The position numbers were made by a program, and so were the translations under genes. This document shows positions 11,192 to 23,792 of a DNA stretch of 64,000 nucleotides, piece after piece. Origin of the DNA: Phytoseiulus persimilis (lineage: Eukaryota; Arthropoda; Arachnida; Mesostigmata; Phytoseiidae); NCBI GenBank assembly GCA_037576195.1, contig CM075104.1, forward strand, positions 18,058,211 through 18,122,210. Direction: 5' to 3'. The notes under the pieces were generated by a model. That model was given only the letters and a program-made list of their open reading frames with translations. It had not been told where the DNA came from and searched no databases. Numbering within the stretch: the stretch's first letter is position 1; each line of letters starts with the position of its first letter.

Positions 11192-12079
11192 ATGAAGAGC
11201 GGCAACAGCCGATCCGTCAAGTACACCTCGTTGGAGAACAGTACTTCGCCCGTTCATCAGTCGTCAAACTCTGTCCGGGCTTCGAGGAGTACGGAGAGGA
11301 AATCTTTTCTCAGCTCGATTGTCAGATCGTTTTCTGTTAAACGAACAGCCAAGAAAAATATCAGCTTGAGTAACACTGATCTAAGCCGAGCCCGTAACGA
11401 TGAAGCCTGCGACTACGATAAGGTGAGTTCCTCCCGAATATAGTAGCAGGTCTAGATGGCTGGCGGATCCAAACTCTGCCGTTAAGAACATCGAGATAGT
11501 TGCAACAAAACGGCTGTGAACTTCCCGTCGATCAGATCTACCAGGGTAGCCTCCAGTGGCTTGGTAGAACGCCGCTTCCGATCCGCATCTAAACTCCCCG
11601 GATCAAGTTGCCGATATATTCCCCACCTCCAGCAGCCGGGACGCTTCCAAGGATGCAGAGCTCGGAACATCTTCCGTTGAAGCACAGTTTGGTGAAATCG
11701 TGAGAACTGAGGATGGCCGCCAAAATTGACTCTTCTCCTTTGTTCGGAGTGCCCCAATGTAAATTTCACGAAAGAATAGCCATAGGCTGTTTTCTCATCG
11801 GGGTCCGGCTTGTTTACTCCTCAGTTTTTTCGTTCGAGAGCACCACGCCGCCGGAGGAAGAAGCAGAGGCAGGAGTTATTCTTCTCCAGTTGAGGGATGC
11901 TTTCTTGTCTCGTCCTGCCAATCGGCTCCATCATTCTGCCTCTTCCGCCATTCTGGTGCGAATTTCCACATGCTCCTCAGAAGCGTGGTCTCTGGTTTGG
12001 CGGATCAGCTCACCTGCTGCCCGCCGGAGTCACTGCCGTCAGTGCTCCCTCCATTGCTCAGACTGAGCTTGTCAGATGA
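11192..12079 (+). CDS. candidate two-exon gene, unknown product
   Basis: Exon A (11192-11422) starts with ATG and encodes a Ser/Arg/Lys-rich stretch (MKSGNSRSVKYTSLEN, later SFSVKRTAKKN) that ends NDEACDYDK at a consensus donor, AAG|GTGAGT. A phase-0 exon B (11981-12079) follows a good acceptor (ACATGCTCCTCAG) and encodes KRGLWFGGSAHLLPAG through to TGA, for 109 residues in all. No signal peptide or known domain is seen. The 558-bp intron is longer than most here, and other acceptors exist, so exon B may not be the true partner. Exon A looks more coding-like than its surroundings; the overall model is tentative. Confidence 0.35.
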
Positions 12080-13258
12080 AGCGAAGCGGCTCCGAAACGC
12101 GCAGCACGCTGGAACAACGAAGGCCAGCTAGGCTGGCAGAGTGGACGGCTGGGAGACAGGCGGCCGAGTTGCTTGTCTCTTGCGTTAACCGCCAATGTCA
12201 AAACATATCGTGGTTCGAGCTGGCTCGATGGAAACCACAGCTCTTCAAAATTGACCTGCTGTTTCGCTGTGCTGCGAATCTCGACTGGCAAGACAACCAC
12301 CGCAAACACCATGGACGGCTGCTGCTGTTCCTCACCAGCGCCGAGCGGGATGGAAGAGAACTACTCGCGCGCTATCAGACTCGCGATCATGTTCTCAATG
12401 CAGCTGAAGTCGGAATGTCGATGAGGGCCACGGCGGAACCGAGTTTTGGGCTTGTGCCGACTGGAATTCAGACCAGTGAGATTAATGGCTGACAAGTACA
12501 TAGCTCTCGTGGCGAGTCATTCGGAGGCTCTAATTCAGCTGTCTCGTAGCTCGTTTTCCGAATGATTCAATCGGTCCTATCTGCTCCGCGAGGTTGCGAC
12601 CATGATAAGGTATCGACTGCTCCCTCCGAGCACCTTTGTCCCGATCAGATGTTCCGAGAAGGAATATTGCTATGGAATCGGGAGGAAGCAGGCCTCCCGG
12701 ATCCGAGTATCTCAATGTTTCCGACGCTGATACGCCGCTTCCTATGTTGTCATTCGATCATAACCAAAACTGAAGCTCGTCACGCCGGCAGAGACCACGT
12801 TTTTTTTCTGGCGTTCTCCGATTCGCGTATCGTGGAAGCATCGGTGTGACCAGACTTTCTTCCACTTGCCGTTGCTCCCCGGATTGACTCAGAGGAATTT
12901 TCATTGGCCCGACGCGAGAGTGTCCAGTTGAAGCCTGTCTTCGTGAAACTGCAGAAATTACTGCTCGTCAGTCGGGCACTGCGTCTCAGAGTGTCATTGA
13001 AGAGTGTTTATGTAACGCGGACGCAACATACTCGGACGCCCACGCACGCTCGTTGGACGCCAGGAGCCTTTCATTCAAATTGCGGTTCCGATCGCACTCG
13101 CCGTTTATTGCTCTTATTGCGAGTGGTTCGGGCTGCGTAACAGCTCGAACGTTTTTTTCTCTCTCGGTAGTCTTGGCATCAGGCAGCGGTGATTCGTCTC
13201 CGACATCATCTGTCACCTTGAGCCGTACATAGTAGAGGAACTGTTGACTGGAACACCG
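12080..13258. other. upstream region of the USP gene, nothing firm
   Basis: Open frames of up to 138 codons exist on the plus strand and 141 on the minus, with no recognisable domain. Mammalian USP31/43 proteins have a longer N-terminus, so further 5' exons of the USP could be here; I could not identify them. Confidence 0.35.
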
Positions 13259-16200
13259 ATGCCGGAATACTTTCAGCCCATCGATGAGAACCCTCCTGTC
13301 GGCCTGATTGGAATGAAGAACCATGGGAACACATGCTATCTCAACTCGATTGTGCAGTGCCTTTCGAACACGGATACGTTCGCCGAGTACTTTGTCTTGA
13401 ACCGCTACCAAGTGGACTTACTGTACTCGAAAAAGTCGAATCGGAAAAAGTACGGAACCAAGGGCGAGGTCACTCAGCAGCTAGCCCTGCTCATCAAGAG
13501 CCTCTGGAGCAGCACAATGTATCCTGAAATCAGTGCAAAGTGAGTACATTCAAGTCGAGGTGATGAACTACAGCGGAGCTGGCTGGTTACTCCCTGGAGC
13601 TTGGAGTGTCCAGGCAACTCGTGAGGCCTGTGGTGTAGAATGCACATTTTCGATTATCCGCAGATTCAAAACACTCGTCGGAAAGTATGGCCCGCAGTAC
13701 CAAGGATCGGAACAGCATGACGCTCAGGAATTTTTGATTTGGCTGTTGGACAAAGTGCACGAAGACCTGAACAGAGCCAACAAAACGAAGTACAAGAAGC
13801 TCGATAGTAAGGTGAGTAATCAGTCGAAGAAGCAGACGATCGCTCCGCCGTGGACACTTTCTGAGCGGTTCCATCCCGCGCGAATTATCTGACGACTACT
13901 CAGAAACGTGTCGTGGTTTGCGATCGCTATTTTGACGCGGAACCGATGGGGGCGATTGATTCCGATATTTGAGACCGTGTTTCCGATGGGCGCCTCCGAC
14001 ACATTCGGTGGCATGCCATCAGATTGTGGTTGACGATGGCAGTTAAACACTAGCTGATTCTTGTTTAATTGTTATGTAATGCTCCGGTAGACAACGCCGC
14101 ACAATGTGCCATTGTGTGCAGAACACACTAAAATCATCGGTCATCGCTCGGCTCGTCATGTTTTCTGGATGTCATGTCTGAGCCAAGGGAAATGCCCGGG
14201 AAATGTTCTGACATCCGGGACTAGAGTCGGTTCGAAGCTGGAGCGGCACACCCCCGCGAGCCGTTAGACGACCCGATTGCGGGAGCTCCAGAGCTTGCGC
14301 AATGATCCAATTCGACAGACGAGCTTTCGAGGAGGAATCGACGACGCCATGCGTCCGGAAAGTAAAATCATTCTGTTCGCGAGATAGATTGACAGCGTTA
14401 GCTCCGGGGACGGTGTTCGCACTCCAAGAGGCGACGAGTGGGGGCGCCGCAGTCTTCCGTTGCGAGTTTACAACTGAGCCTGTCTCTTGTTGTACGTTAT
14501 TCCGAGGCGTAAAGATTCGAGAGCGCTGGATTTCCGTCCTGTAAAGAACCATTGTTTCGTCGGTTGGCTGAAAGAGCCGTGACGTGCGACGCTCGGCGCC
14601 GCTGTGGTCGCAGCCGCCTACGATGCTCGCTCCCCACTCGGATGCATCTCCGTGTTCAGGCAACGTATGCAGATGTGCGAATGAAGCTCTCGTTCTCTCT
14701 CTTGACCAGCTTGACTCTGGAATGCATGCTTTGCCCCCGCGGTGTTTGTCAGCCGGATGATCCGTTGATTCGCACCCGGTCGTTTGATCCCGAGAACTAC
14801 TGGAACTCCACGAAAGTCCCATTGTGTCAGGAGGGATCGGACGGAAGATTCCGTCCGATTTCAAACATTTTCCGTTGCGCTGTCCGCCTCAGCTTCCATG
14901 GACAGGTCGTACAAACAGGCAAGCGCTAGGGATGGCTCAGCTGATATGGGAGAATTAGCGGGGTTTCCTCCCTCTGCAGTGGCGGTGACGGTGGCAATCG
15001 GAATTCCTGCCGCAGTAGTCTCTTACCGTGCGACTGTGTGCTAGCTTGTGTGTAGTCGTGGGCGGGTCATCAACACAGCAGATAGACAGATAGATGGATG
15101 CCTGGAGGGACTCACCGACCGAACGGGATGATGATGGTGACTTACAGACAGATCGGACAATTGAACGAACGAACAGGCGAGCGGGCTCACAGACCGACGG
15201 ACGAGTAGATGAGACGTGCGTGCGTGCTGGCGTGCGTGCCTGCCGCAGCGCGACTGCTCAGTGACGTCAACGACTTCTGAGAATGAAAACTTCTGTAACG
15301 CTTCTGGCGGCCGACGGTTCGCTTCTTCAGTCTACGGCATAAATCGTTGAACCTCCCACAAATCTCTCGATCCAGTGACCCAAGCAAGCGTTGCGTGTTT
15401 TTGGGGCCTCTGAAACTGTCCGTTCTCCATCCCGAAAGACGCATCAGAGTTCCTTCTGAAAATTTTTCACAAAAGCTCGAGCCTTCATAGTGGGTTAGAA
15501 CTGCATCGAGGCCTGGAGTTATTGCTGGGTATCCCGCTCTGCGTGTCCCCGACATGGAGAATCGTGCGGCGTATTGTTATGTCAGCGGAAAGCCACATGG
15601 ATGGTTTTCTGTTTGAAATATTTGGCGATCCGCGATCGGGAGGAAGAGGGGAAGGGAATCCGGAAACGTTTTCGGGTTTGGATCGGAACAAAAGTCACGA
15701 GAACACTTCATTGCTTTTATGGCGAGCCCACTAACTGTCTAGCTCGTTGGCCGACACTCAACTAAAGTCACGGCTCACCGGACGCTTCTGCCGACGTCCT
15801 GACGGAACACTCTGTTTGCTGACGACTGTTCGATCATTGTTTCTTCAGCCCGCGCCTATCGATCGACGTCAGAAAGCAACTTGGTTGCATGATATTCGTC
15901 TTGTACTCATTCTGGCTCGGAAAATGCTCCGTTGTGACAAGACACCGAAAATCCTGGGGGTCGGGAAGAGTTCGATCCTAACTCCCAAATGATTGCATCC
16001 GACGCATCGGTGGAACATCGCCGAGAAAACGGAATCGCAATGTTCTGACTGTTTGAACCCGTTTTCCAACATTAATCTGGAAAACAGAGGTTTGTAATGG
16101 TTTTGACGTTGCAAGTCCGGGGCTCTACCCACATTGATCGACGAGTGGGTGAAATTGGCCACGGAAAGGACACAGAACCATGAAACCCGTAGTCATCGCC

Positions 16201-19200
16201 GCAGCGCGCCGTCCTGGAAACCATGTCAGCTTCGCGAATTATGTCAACCCCCGCCTCTCCGACTCACGTCGAGAGCGACGTCCGGTGACGTCCACTAACC
16301 TACGCGTAGCACCGGGACTCAGATCGGGATCGTTGGGTGAAGTTTTTGATTGATGTATGCCCTCGTCGACATGCGGGGCTCGCGAAATCGGTCGTGGTTA
16401 GAGGAGTTAGATTCAAGGAATAGTAGGACGGACAGGCGGACCTTCTCACTGTCGTCCGTCTCCTCACATCTCTGCTCAAGCGAACTCAAATTCGAGGCCG
16501 GTGTTTTGCAATCGAGGAAGATCGGCTGATGTCAATCAGGACTGCCCCCGTCGGCCCAGCCCACCCAAGGATAGACGATTCCGTCACCAGCGGACGCAGA
16601 ATCGGGGAATCGACGTAATCGAGGAAGAAAACGAGGGAACGACACAAAGGAGGCGATGCGCGTGGGAGTTTGTTGAAAAATGCTACTCCGAGGGAGAGAT
16701 CGAGAGTGTTTTGCCGCTTATCATAGTCGACGGCGTAAGCATCTGAGACACAGTCTCTCCAGGAATGAAAACAGGAGGTGGACATTTCTCTCCGGTTGTC
16801 GCTTCCCTTCACATCTATGGGTCTATTAATCTGACTCGGTTGAATGATGACACGTCATAGATCTGCTCGTTTACCTGATTTATCGATCTGATAAGCTCCA
16901 CGGATCAACTGCTGTCAAGAGTGGACCGAGACTCGATGTGAACATCAGATTGACGTCACCTGAATTCGCATTTGAGTGTCAACGGAACGCTGTTGAGAAT
17001 CTGACTTCTGAACCGACCCCGCAGCAACGACAAGTGGTTTTCCCACCGTGCTTCTCTGATCTCCTTATCAGTGACACCTTTGTGTTGATTACCGTGAACG
17101 ACCGGAAATCATGTTTCGATGGTTGGGCACCCTCTGCCGAAAACGGGAGCTCGTTTTAGTGATGCGCACACCAAGCCGTCGATCTCTTCCAGGGTCCGAT
17201 CATAAGCCGTCGAAATTCGTTCTGGAAGCTTGCTGCGAGTCCCTCTCGACGGCGGAGCTACCTTTGTTTCCAAGTGGAGTTGTGTTGTCCTTCCACCGCT
17301 CCACCCGTCCATGGGACAGCGTCCCAGCTCGCCTATTGCTGGTTCATGTTGATCGTTCGAAGCGCTCGATTCATATTGTATCTCTTGTTCATATCGCATC
17401 AACAATGCTCGGAGGCTTTGGAAGCTGTCTTCCATTGTTTCAATCGTATCAGTCCCCAATGAACGAATCTTGTTGTGCCTTGGATGATTCGGTCATGCTT
17501 CTAAACAATTTGCAAGGCTCACCCACTCGCTCGACTGCCGACCGCCGCTCACCATGAATTCCACTCGCTGTGTCAAATGTTGTTCGGTGAAAATTCTCTT
17601 TTCGCCGCGGGTAACTAATCCAACACTCGCATTCGACGGATAATGCTCGCATCTAGAGCGGCGAATGTGTCGCAGCTAATCTCCATCGTCGGCCGAGATT
17701 TCCAGACGGTTTCGAATAATAACTCGAAACTGATGAAGTCAAGGGAGAGCAATCGACATTCTCGAAGTGAGCTCTTCGGGCTCGATCCGATGCAACGTCG
17801 CGGCCAGTGACGCTTCTCGAGCAACGTCACAATGCCCTATCCGTCCTTGGCTTTGTCACGATTCCAGCCGCTCGACGGCTGCGCCATCGGCATTCAGGCC
17901 GTGTTGCACGAGCTTCGGGCTGCCAGAACGAGCTATGTCCACCGATTGATCTCCGCCACTAGCATCTTCCAACAGAACTTCCGAGAGAAGGGCGCTGTGC
18001 CGTTGGCGGCGGCAACGGAACTGTTCAAGGAGTAAATAACTCGACGGGAGTCCAGCTGCGGTTGTGATCACGGACATTTTCGATTGCATGGCTTCGGACT
18101 CTAGCCCAAGACAACAGTTCAGCAAACAGATCCCTGATATCAATCACAAAAACCGCTTCGCTCCTGCTCCATTGAAATTGATCACGGAGGAAGCTATCGT
18201 TGATGAGCAGGAAGTTTCATCCAGAGGGCGATTCAGACTCGATCTGAGCGCGATTTGAGCGGAGGAGCATCTGACCACCCTGCAAGAAACCTGAGAATAT
18301 CCGCCGCGCACTTGATTCAGCAAATGGGTGCGGCTTGTCAAGCGGAGCCGTTTGCCCAATACCCATGAACTAGTCTCGATCTAGCTTCGTCGTTCCGGAT
18401 TGAATATGGCTGAGATAACATCACGAAGACGAACGTCTCAATCCAGCGAGATAAAGAACATGGAGCCCTTTGGAGGAAAGATTCTCACGGCATGACTCAA
18501 CGGGGAGTTTGCCTCTCCCTCTGTCCTCGTCGGCCAGATTGGATTGATAAGATGAGGATCATAGGTACCCTATCGATACTCTCCAGTTTCGGGCACTGTG
18601 GACTTCTGTTCTCCATGTTTCATTGCCAGAGTCTCTTGATTCGAATACATTGGAATGTTGCGGATGAATTTTCCAAATCGACCGTAGACTCCATCCGGAC
18701 TCTCTGGCCCAACGGAATCCGTCTGAAATAGGAACCGACGCAACTCGATATGCTTATTGTGTGAACACCGGACGGATTCTTCGTTCGAGCTGTGTTCTAT
18801 AATGTAAATATAGAGCTGAAATTTCATCTTTCAGGGTACCTTCGGCAAACCGGACGAGTTCCTGGCGAAAAGAGCACTCGAAAGCCATGTGCGGTGCAAT
18901 ATGTCATTCATCCAGGAGCTTTTTCAAGGACAGTTCAAATTAACCCTCACCTGTCCACTTTGTCGTAAGGAATGCAAGACTTTTGACCCTTACGTTTGTC
19001 TCAGTCTGCCGATACCACAGAAGCTCAAAAAACTCGTACCCGTTCATCTAGTCGGACAGACGGGAGAGAATCGCCAGGTATGTTTCGGACGAGAACTGCT
19101 AGTGAACACCATGATCGGATTGATCGATTTTCCCACGAGAAAAAGAGGCATGAAAGCCTCAGGGTCCGGGTTTTGGAGTTTCCATTCTGTCTCGACCCTA

Positions 19201-21403
19201 CCTCAGATGTTTATTGCTTCTTCGATAGATTGAATTCGCGGTCGAATTGTTCGACGACTCTACGATACGTGACCTTAGAGAAAAAGTCTCAGAGAAATGC
19301 AGAATACCTCCGAGGCACTTGTTGTTCCTGCAAATGCTCCCAGACACCGAAGGGGGATTCGGTAGCGTTTACGCCGATACAGACTCAATAACATCACTCT
19401 TGGAGGACCTTAGAACGAGAGGCAACTCAAAATTCGTGACTTGTCTCGAAACGCCGAAACCAAAGAAAACCAATGAACATGGTGAACACATCATGATAAT
19501 CTGGTACGTTGATAAGTGGGAGTTCGAGGTCTCGCGAAGCGCATATGGTGGGAGGGAATTACCCGACGTTCGAAGTATTCCAAGAGCTCCTTCACAGATC
19601 TTGCATGATCCTCTCTTCAGGCATAACCGGACACCGGTGGAGGGTCTCTTCGGAGAACCGTACGTCATCCAAGTCCGTCGCGACATCGGTTTCGAAGATT
19701 TGAGACTGCTGATGCTCGATACGATGTCGGACCTTTTCTGCGAGGAGCGCAACGAAGTTGACGGCTACGATGAACGGCCGATTGTACCTGAATTTCCGTC
19801 TCAAAGTTTTTCCATCCTCTGCGCGGACATGTTACCCGAAAGGAACGAGATTCGCGCCAGCGATGATCTCCCTCTTTACACCGACCCCGTTGAACACATA
19901 ACCGCTGTGAGTAAGGTGCAGTATCCGTCGATCGCCAAGCACCTTCGTCTGCTCGTCGAATGGCGAGACGAGCTGATTGTTTCCAAGGTGCTCGAACCTC
20001 CCGGTCCTCTCCGGGATGAGAGTCTGAGATGTCTTGATGAGCTCGACGGTGAAGTGACCGTTCCTGTGGACCTCACCGATTGTCTCAATGCCTATTTCAG
20101 CGAGGAACTGGTGAGTTCTGCCTGGCGGTTTTCGTGTTCGATTGATGACCCCTCGTAAAAAAAATCGGACGAAAGACCATGGATCGGTTTCATTAGTCGA
20201 GATTCCGTTTCCAGCTGGAGGCCGACGAGGCCTGGCTGTGCCCGACCTGCGAACGTCGGCAACAGGTCCTCTCGAAGCTGGACTTGTGGACGACCCCAGA
20301 TATTTTGATTATACATCTGAAACGCTTCAAGCAAGTGAATCAAGAAAGATCGAAAATATTTTCTCTGGTCGATTTCCCGACCACGAGCCTCGATCTATCT
20401 CGATTCACGGCTCAGCGTGGTGAAAGTCCTGATCTCTCGCGGGAACGCGAGAAGGACACCGTGTCAACGTGGTCGCCGTGGAAGAATTCGTCACAGAGGT
20501 CTCCGTTGAGAAACGTCGATCCTCGAAACCCGAACAACCTCGTATACGATCTCTATGCCGTCTGCAATCATCACGGTACAATGCAGGGCGGCCACTATAC
20601 CGGTACGGTTTCTCATTGAAGTACCATTGTTATCAGAGCCTGATGCCTCATCATACGGAGGCGTCAAGGGTTGGCGTTCATTTAAGAGGCTGACCCCTCG
20701 GAGTTATATGCTAACAAGATCCCGTCTTCGCAGCCTTCTGCAAAAATCCCGTGAACGGTTTGTGGTACCACTATGATGATGCCTCTGTGACCACAGTGAC
20801 GGACGAAAGTTATTTGATCACCAAAGATGCTTATATACTTTTCTACCAGCGGAACACCCTCAACGTTTCCCAATCCTGTTCCTCGTCCAGTTCTGGATAC
20901 AGCTCGGGTGAGTCCGACGAAATCCACGATCTCATATCCTCATTCCGGAACTTAGATACATGTACCTGAAATTCGTGGCGAGAATCGAGTATTGTTTGAA
21001 TTCCGACACTTGCTCCCCAGGCTCGAATGAAGTTTCAAGACATTGGTCCATCCACAAGGAACCCTTCCTGTATTCCAATTCACCAAGTCGCAGCTTCGAC
21101 AACCTTTATAACGGTGAGAATCGGTCAATGGGCTTTGAACTCAATCGGGACATCCGCGCAAAAACCACCTCGGACTGATGTCGTTCCGTCCTGCAGGCTC
21201 AAAGTGTCTTTTGTATTATAGACGACCTCCAAGCTCACACGCCTCAGCCCCGCCGCCGATTGCGGAATACAAAAAGGTTCGCCACCATCACAAGCGCCGA
21301 TCGCAAACGGGTCAACGAACAACAAGAGCGCCAGAAGGATTTGTTCTCGATTGACAAACAAGTCCTCGGCCCTGCGACCTATTGTACGGTAACTTCTGTA
21401 TGA
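13259..21403 (+). CDS. ubiquitin carboxyl-terminal hydrolase, USP31/USP43-like
   Basis: I assembled eight exons: 13259-13539, 13664-13811, 18835-19077, 19229-20110, 20215-20602, 20734-20907, 21021-21113 and 21222-21403. All junctions are GT-AG and all phases match, giving about 796 residues. This is a cysteine protease that removes ubiquitin from proteins. The Cys box is GMKNHGNTCYLNS (catalytic Cys about residue 26), followed by SEQHDAQEFLIWLLDKVHEDLN, then a treble-clef zinc site (CPLCRKEC and LCPTCERRQ), the His box MQGGHYTAFCKN (His about 645) and WYHYDDASV (Asp about 662), so the catalytic residues are all present. The linker and order match mammalian USP31/USP43. The tail is Ser-rich, then basic, and ends TVTSV. 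Intron 2 is about 5 kb while the rest are 104-151 bp. The chosen ATG gives a short N-terminus; upstream exons may be missing. Confidence 0.92.
13812..18834 (+). other. large intron 2 of the USP gene
   Basis: The 5-kb intron separates the exon ending in a clean GTGAGT donor (13812) from the exon starting after a TTTCAG acceptor (18834). The protein joins directly across it. I see no nested gene with a recognisable domain. It contains a GATA/GACA-like microsatellite (15079-15100) and several open frames under 230 codons on both strands (the longest is minus, 14172-14864) that lack known motifs. Confidence 0.7.
15079..15100. repeat. short GATA/GACA microsatellite
   Basis: A run of GATAGACAGATAGATGGATG-type tetranucleotides, with more GACA/GCGT-rich simple sequence in the following 130 bp (including GCGTGCGTGC near 15220). 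Confidence 0.7.
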
Positions 21404-22308
21404 AACGAGTAAATTCGACTCACAGACGAAAGCCGATGTATATACTCCGCCTGTAAATTGTACACTTTCCTACTTCCCGATGAACGTTCTGGTCATCAGA
21501 AGTTAGCTCCAGAGATAGTCGATAGCTTAGAACATTTGACGTGGACAACAACTATCATACGACAAGCCGAGCTTGATTCCTGTTACTGTCGTTATCCATA
21601 AACAGCGTCCGCGGGGGGACGGGAAACGGTTTTCCGGGATCGATTTTCCTCGCGGTGGCTGCTCAGCTCGCGTTAGAGGAAGACAGTTAATATATCCCAT
21701 CACCGCTATTGATGTACCTCTATTATTTTTCAAATGGAAACATGCCGGCGAGCATGCTTCCATCGTTGTTAAGTATACTCAAGTTGGTAGGACACTTGTT
21801 CGAAGGTAACGACTATCTAGAGGGAACCGGTTCGCTTGCTGAAGCAGGAACCCAACGGCGTAGGTCAGAATCTGCGTGTACAACTAAATTAAGGAGAAGA
21901 AGTGATCCGCACTGTGGATACATCTGTGATAGGACAGGGTTTTGTCCTCAGGGATAGCGGTAGCAGATGCCTGCGTGGTCTCGCGATTATTGCGTTTGCT
22001 TGTAGAGATTTGATCCAAAAAAATCTACAGCTCGCGGACACGAAATACCCGTTGTGAACATCAAGTTCTGTTTCGCCCCCTTTGCCGTTTTAGATGCAGA
22101 TTCTCTATGGGCGCTAGTTTGGTGTCCCGATGTTGTCGGTACAATAAAAAAGAAAATAAAAAACTGTTTATCCAGACAGACGAATGAAGTCAAAAAACTA
22201 CTTCTCGAACTCATTCATTCCTTGAGTAACCTCATTCTGATAAAGGTTGGATTCATCGAAGTGGCGCTAAGAACTGACCTACGTCATACGAGAATTGCTC
22301 GCGGAGCG
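21404..22308. other. 3' flank of the USP gene
   Basis: No gene is recognised. Two AATAAA motifs at about 22142-22160 on the plus strand are possible but distant (roughly 740 nt) 3' end signals for the USP transcript. Confidence 0.4.
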
Positions 22309-23258
22309 TCACATGCGAATTTTGTCGGGAGCAAGCTCGGTCCGGATGTATTCTATGCCGATCGTTTCAATCAATGATTTCAGGTACCGTTTCCCCAGCC
22401 AGGAATTAAGCGTGGAGCTTATTGTCCTGCGCACGATATCGCACGCATTGGTCATTCTCTTGAGCTGAAGTCCTCGAGTGTCAGACATTCAAGCTTCTTC
22501 AGATGAATTTTTCGAAAGTTCCACCTGTCCAGCTTCAATGTGGAACGGAATAGTGAATGTTCCATCAGAACTATGTGCAGTGTAAGAGAACTTGTGAAAT
22601 AAGAGGATAGGTACCCTTGTGTCGGCGGCGATCGTGACTTTACCGACGCAGGTCTCGATCTGTCCGCTGAAACTCGACGGCCACGGATTGAAAGCGTATC
22701 GGCCTCTCCTTGAGACGTTCCGCATTTCTAAGCCAGTGCGCACCCCGAATCCTTCGTCCGACAATCCTAGGTGTGAATTATTCACGATGCGATACAAGTT
22801 CAGTATATTACTCAAGCGGATCTACAAACGGAATCGCTATCATGTGAATTCAGGCTGTGCGGTGGAGTTCGGACGGGCCACAACTGAGATATTCTTGAGG
22901 CTGTCCGTCAATCAAATAGACGGAGCGACTCACCTCATTGATCACAACGAAGCTCATCGATATGTTCCCGGACATTTCCAGCACCTTGAATTTGCCCCAC
23001 TTAGCTGCTCTGTCCCGAGCTAGGTTGAGCACCATGTCGATGACCCTATTATTGAAGGACGTACTCGAAAGTGCAAAGCGAATATACACGAGAGGTTCAA
23101 CGGAATGTAGGCGGGATGAGTTCCTCCTGATCGCGCACATTCAGATTGGACTGCGGAAAGCCGTTCGCAACATAGGAATCTTCGTAATCCAAACGAATCG
23201 TACCTTCGATCGCAAGCCCGAGGAGAACCACAGCCAGGACGGCTTCACATGACTGCAT
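22309..23258 (-). pseudogene. secreted-protein locus, possibly TULIP/JHBP-like, apparently disrupted
   Basis: The minus strand opens with ATG at 23258 and a good signal peptide (MQSCEAVLAVVLLGLAIEG), preceded by an in-frame TAA. Further down are an exon ending VVINE|GTGAGT at 22934, an exon 22644-22821 that joins it in phase 0 and holds GFGVRTGLEMRNVSRRGRY, and one from 22570 (in phase) with STLKLDRWNFRKIHLKKLEC. A last helical segment (TISSTLNSWLGKRYLKSL) stops at 22309 but is in a different frame from the exon before it, with no room for a normal intron between them. The signal-peptide exon also cannot be joined in frame by any good site. The amphipathic pattern resembles lipid-binding TULIP/JHBP or group-7 mite allergen proteins, but this is only an impression. 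It is either a decayed gene or one whose splicing I have misread. Confidence 0.35.
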
Positions 23259-23792
23259 TTACGTGGTTCTCGAAACCTCTGTGCCAAACTGTTCCGTTTT
23301 CCCTCGTTCCCGAATGAAAAAGTTCTCCCGAGGAAATCCTCGTTGACCGTTGACTTTCCGAGCGGCTTGGTCTCGTTTCCTACCAAAGTGACATCCAACG
23401 GCTTCTAAAAGCATTCGTTCGCGCGAGATACATGGAATGAGCTTCGAATACTGTGAGCTGAAACGGAAAAATAAGCGAATGCCAGGGAATTAGGCTTGCG
23501 TGAAACGGATCACGGGCTCAGAATATCCTGGATTCGCTTGTTTACTAGTGGAATGGGTTTCAGAGTTGTTCGACACTGTGTGCCATCGCCCGCGGCTCCC
23601 TGAGAGGAGAACTTAAATTTCTGCCATGAATGATACTCCCAAGAGCAAAGCTTTTGATTTCCGTATCCAAGTTCATCCCTCTCTCGAGATATGGAACCCA
23701 ACAAACAAGAGTCAAGAGGTATATAGATGCTGTTTTTATCTCAGATATATTCAAATGAGTTTGGTGGCTCATTGGAGTCATTCGAGGATTCT

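Noticed and set aside
12520-12615. Apparent duplicate of the exon end at 11422 (GATAAG before a GT)
   Set aside because: Only about 12 bases around the site agree; the flanks do not align.
14172-14864. 230-codon minus-strand frame inside the USP intron as a nested gene
   Set aside because: No domain, no good start or splice context, and a low-complexity Arg/Ser/Thr composition.
15960-15990. Possible tRNA T-arm (GAGTTCGATCCTAACTC)
   Set aside because: No acceptor stem, D-arm or anticodon arm can be found at the right distance.
23096-23140. Short introns (44-56 nt) that would repair the secreted-protein locus
   Set aside because: All confident introns in the window are about 80 nt or longer, so introns this small were not accepted as a fix.
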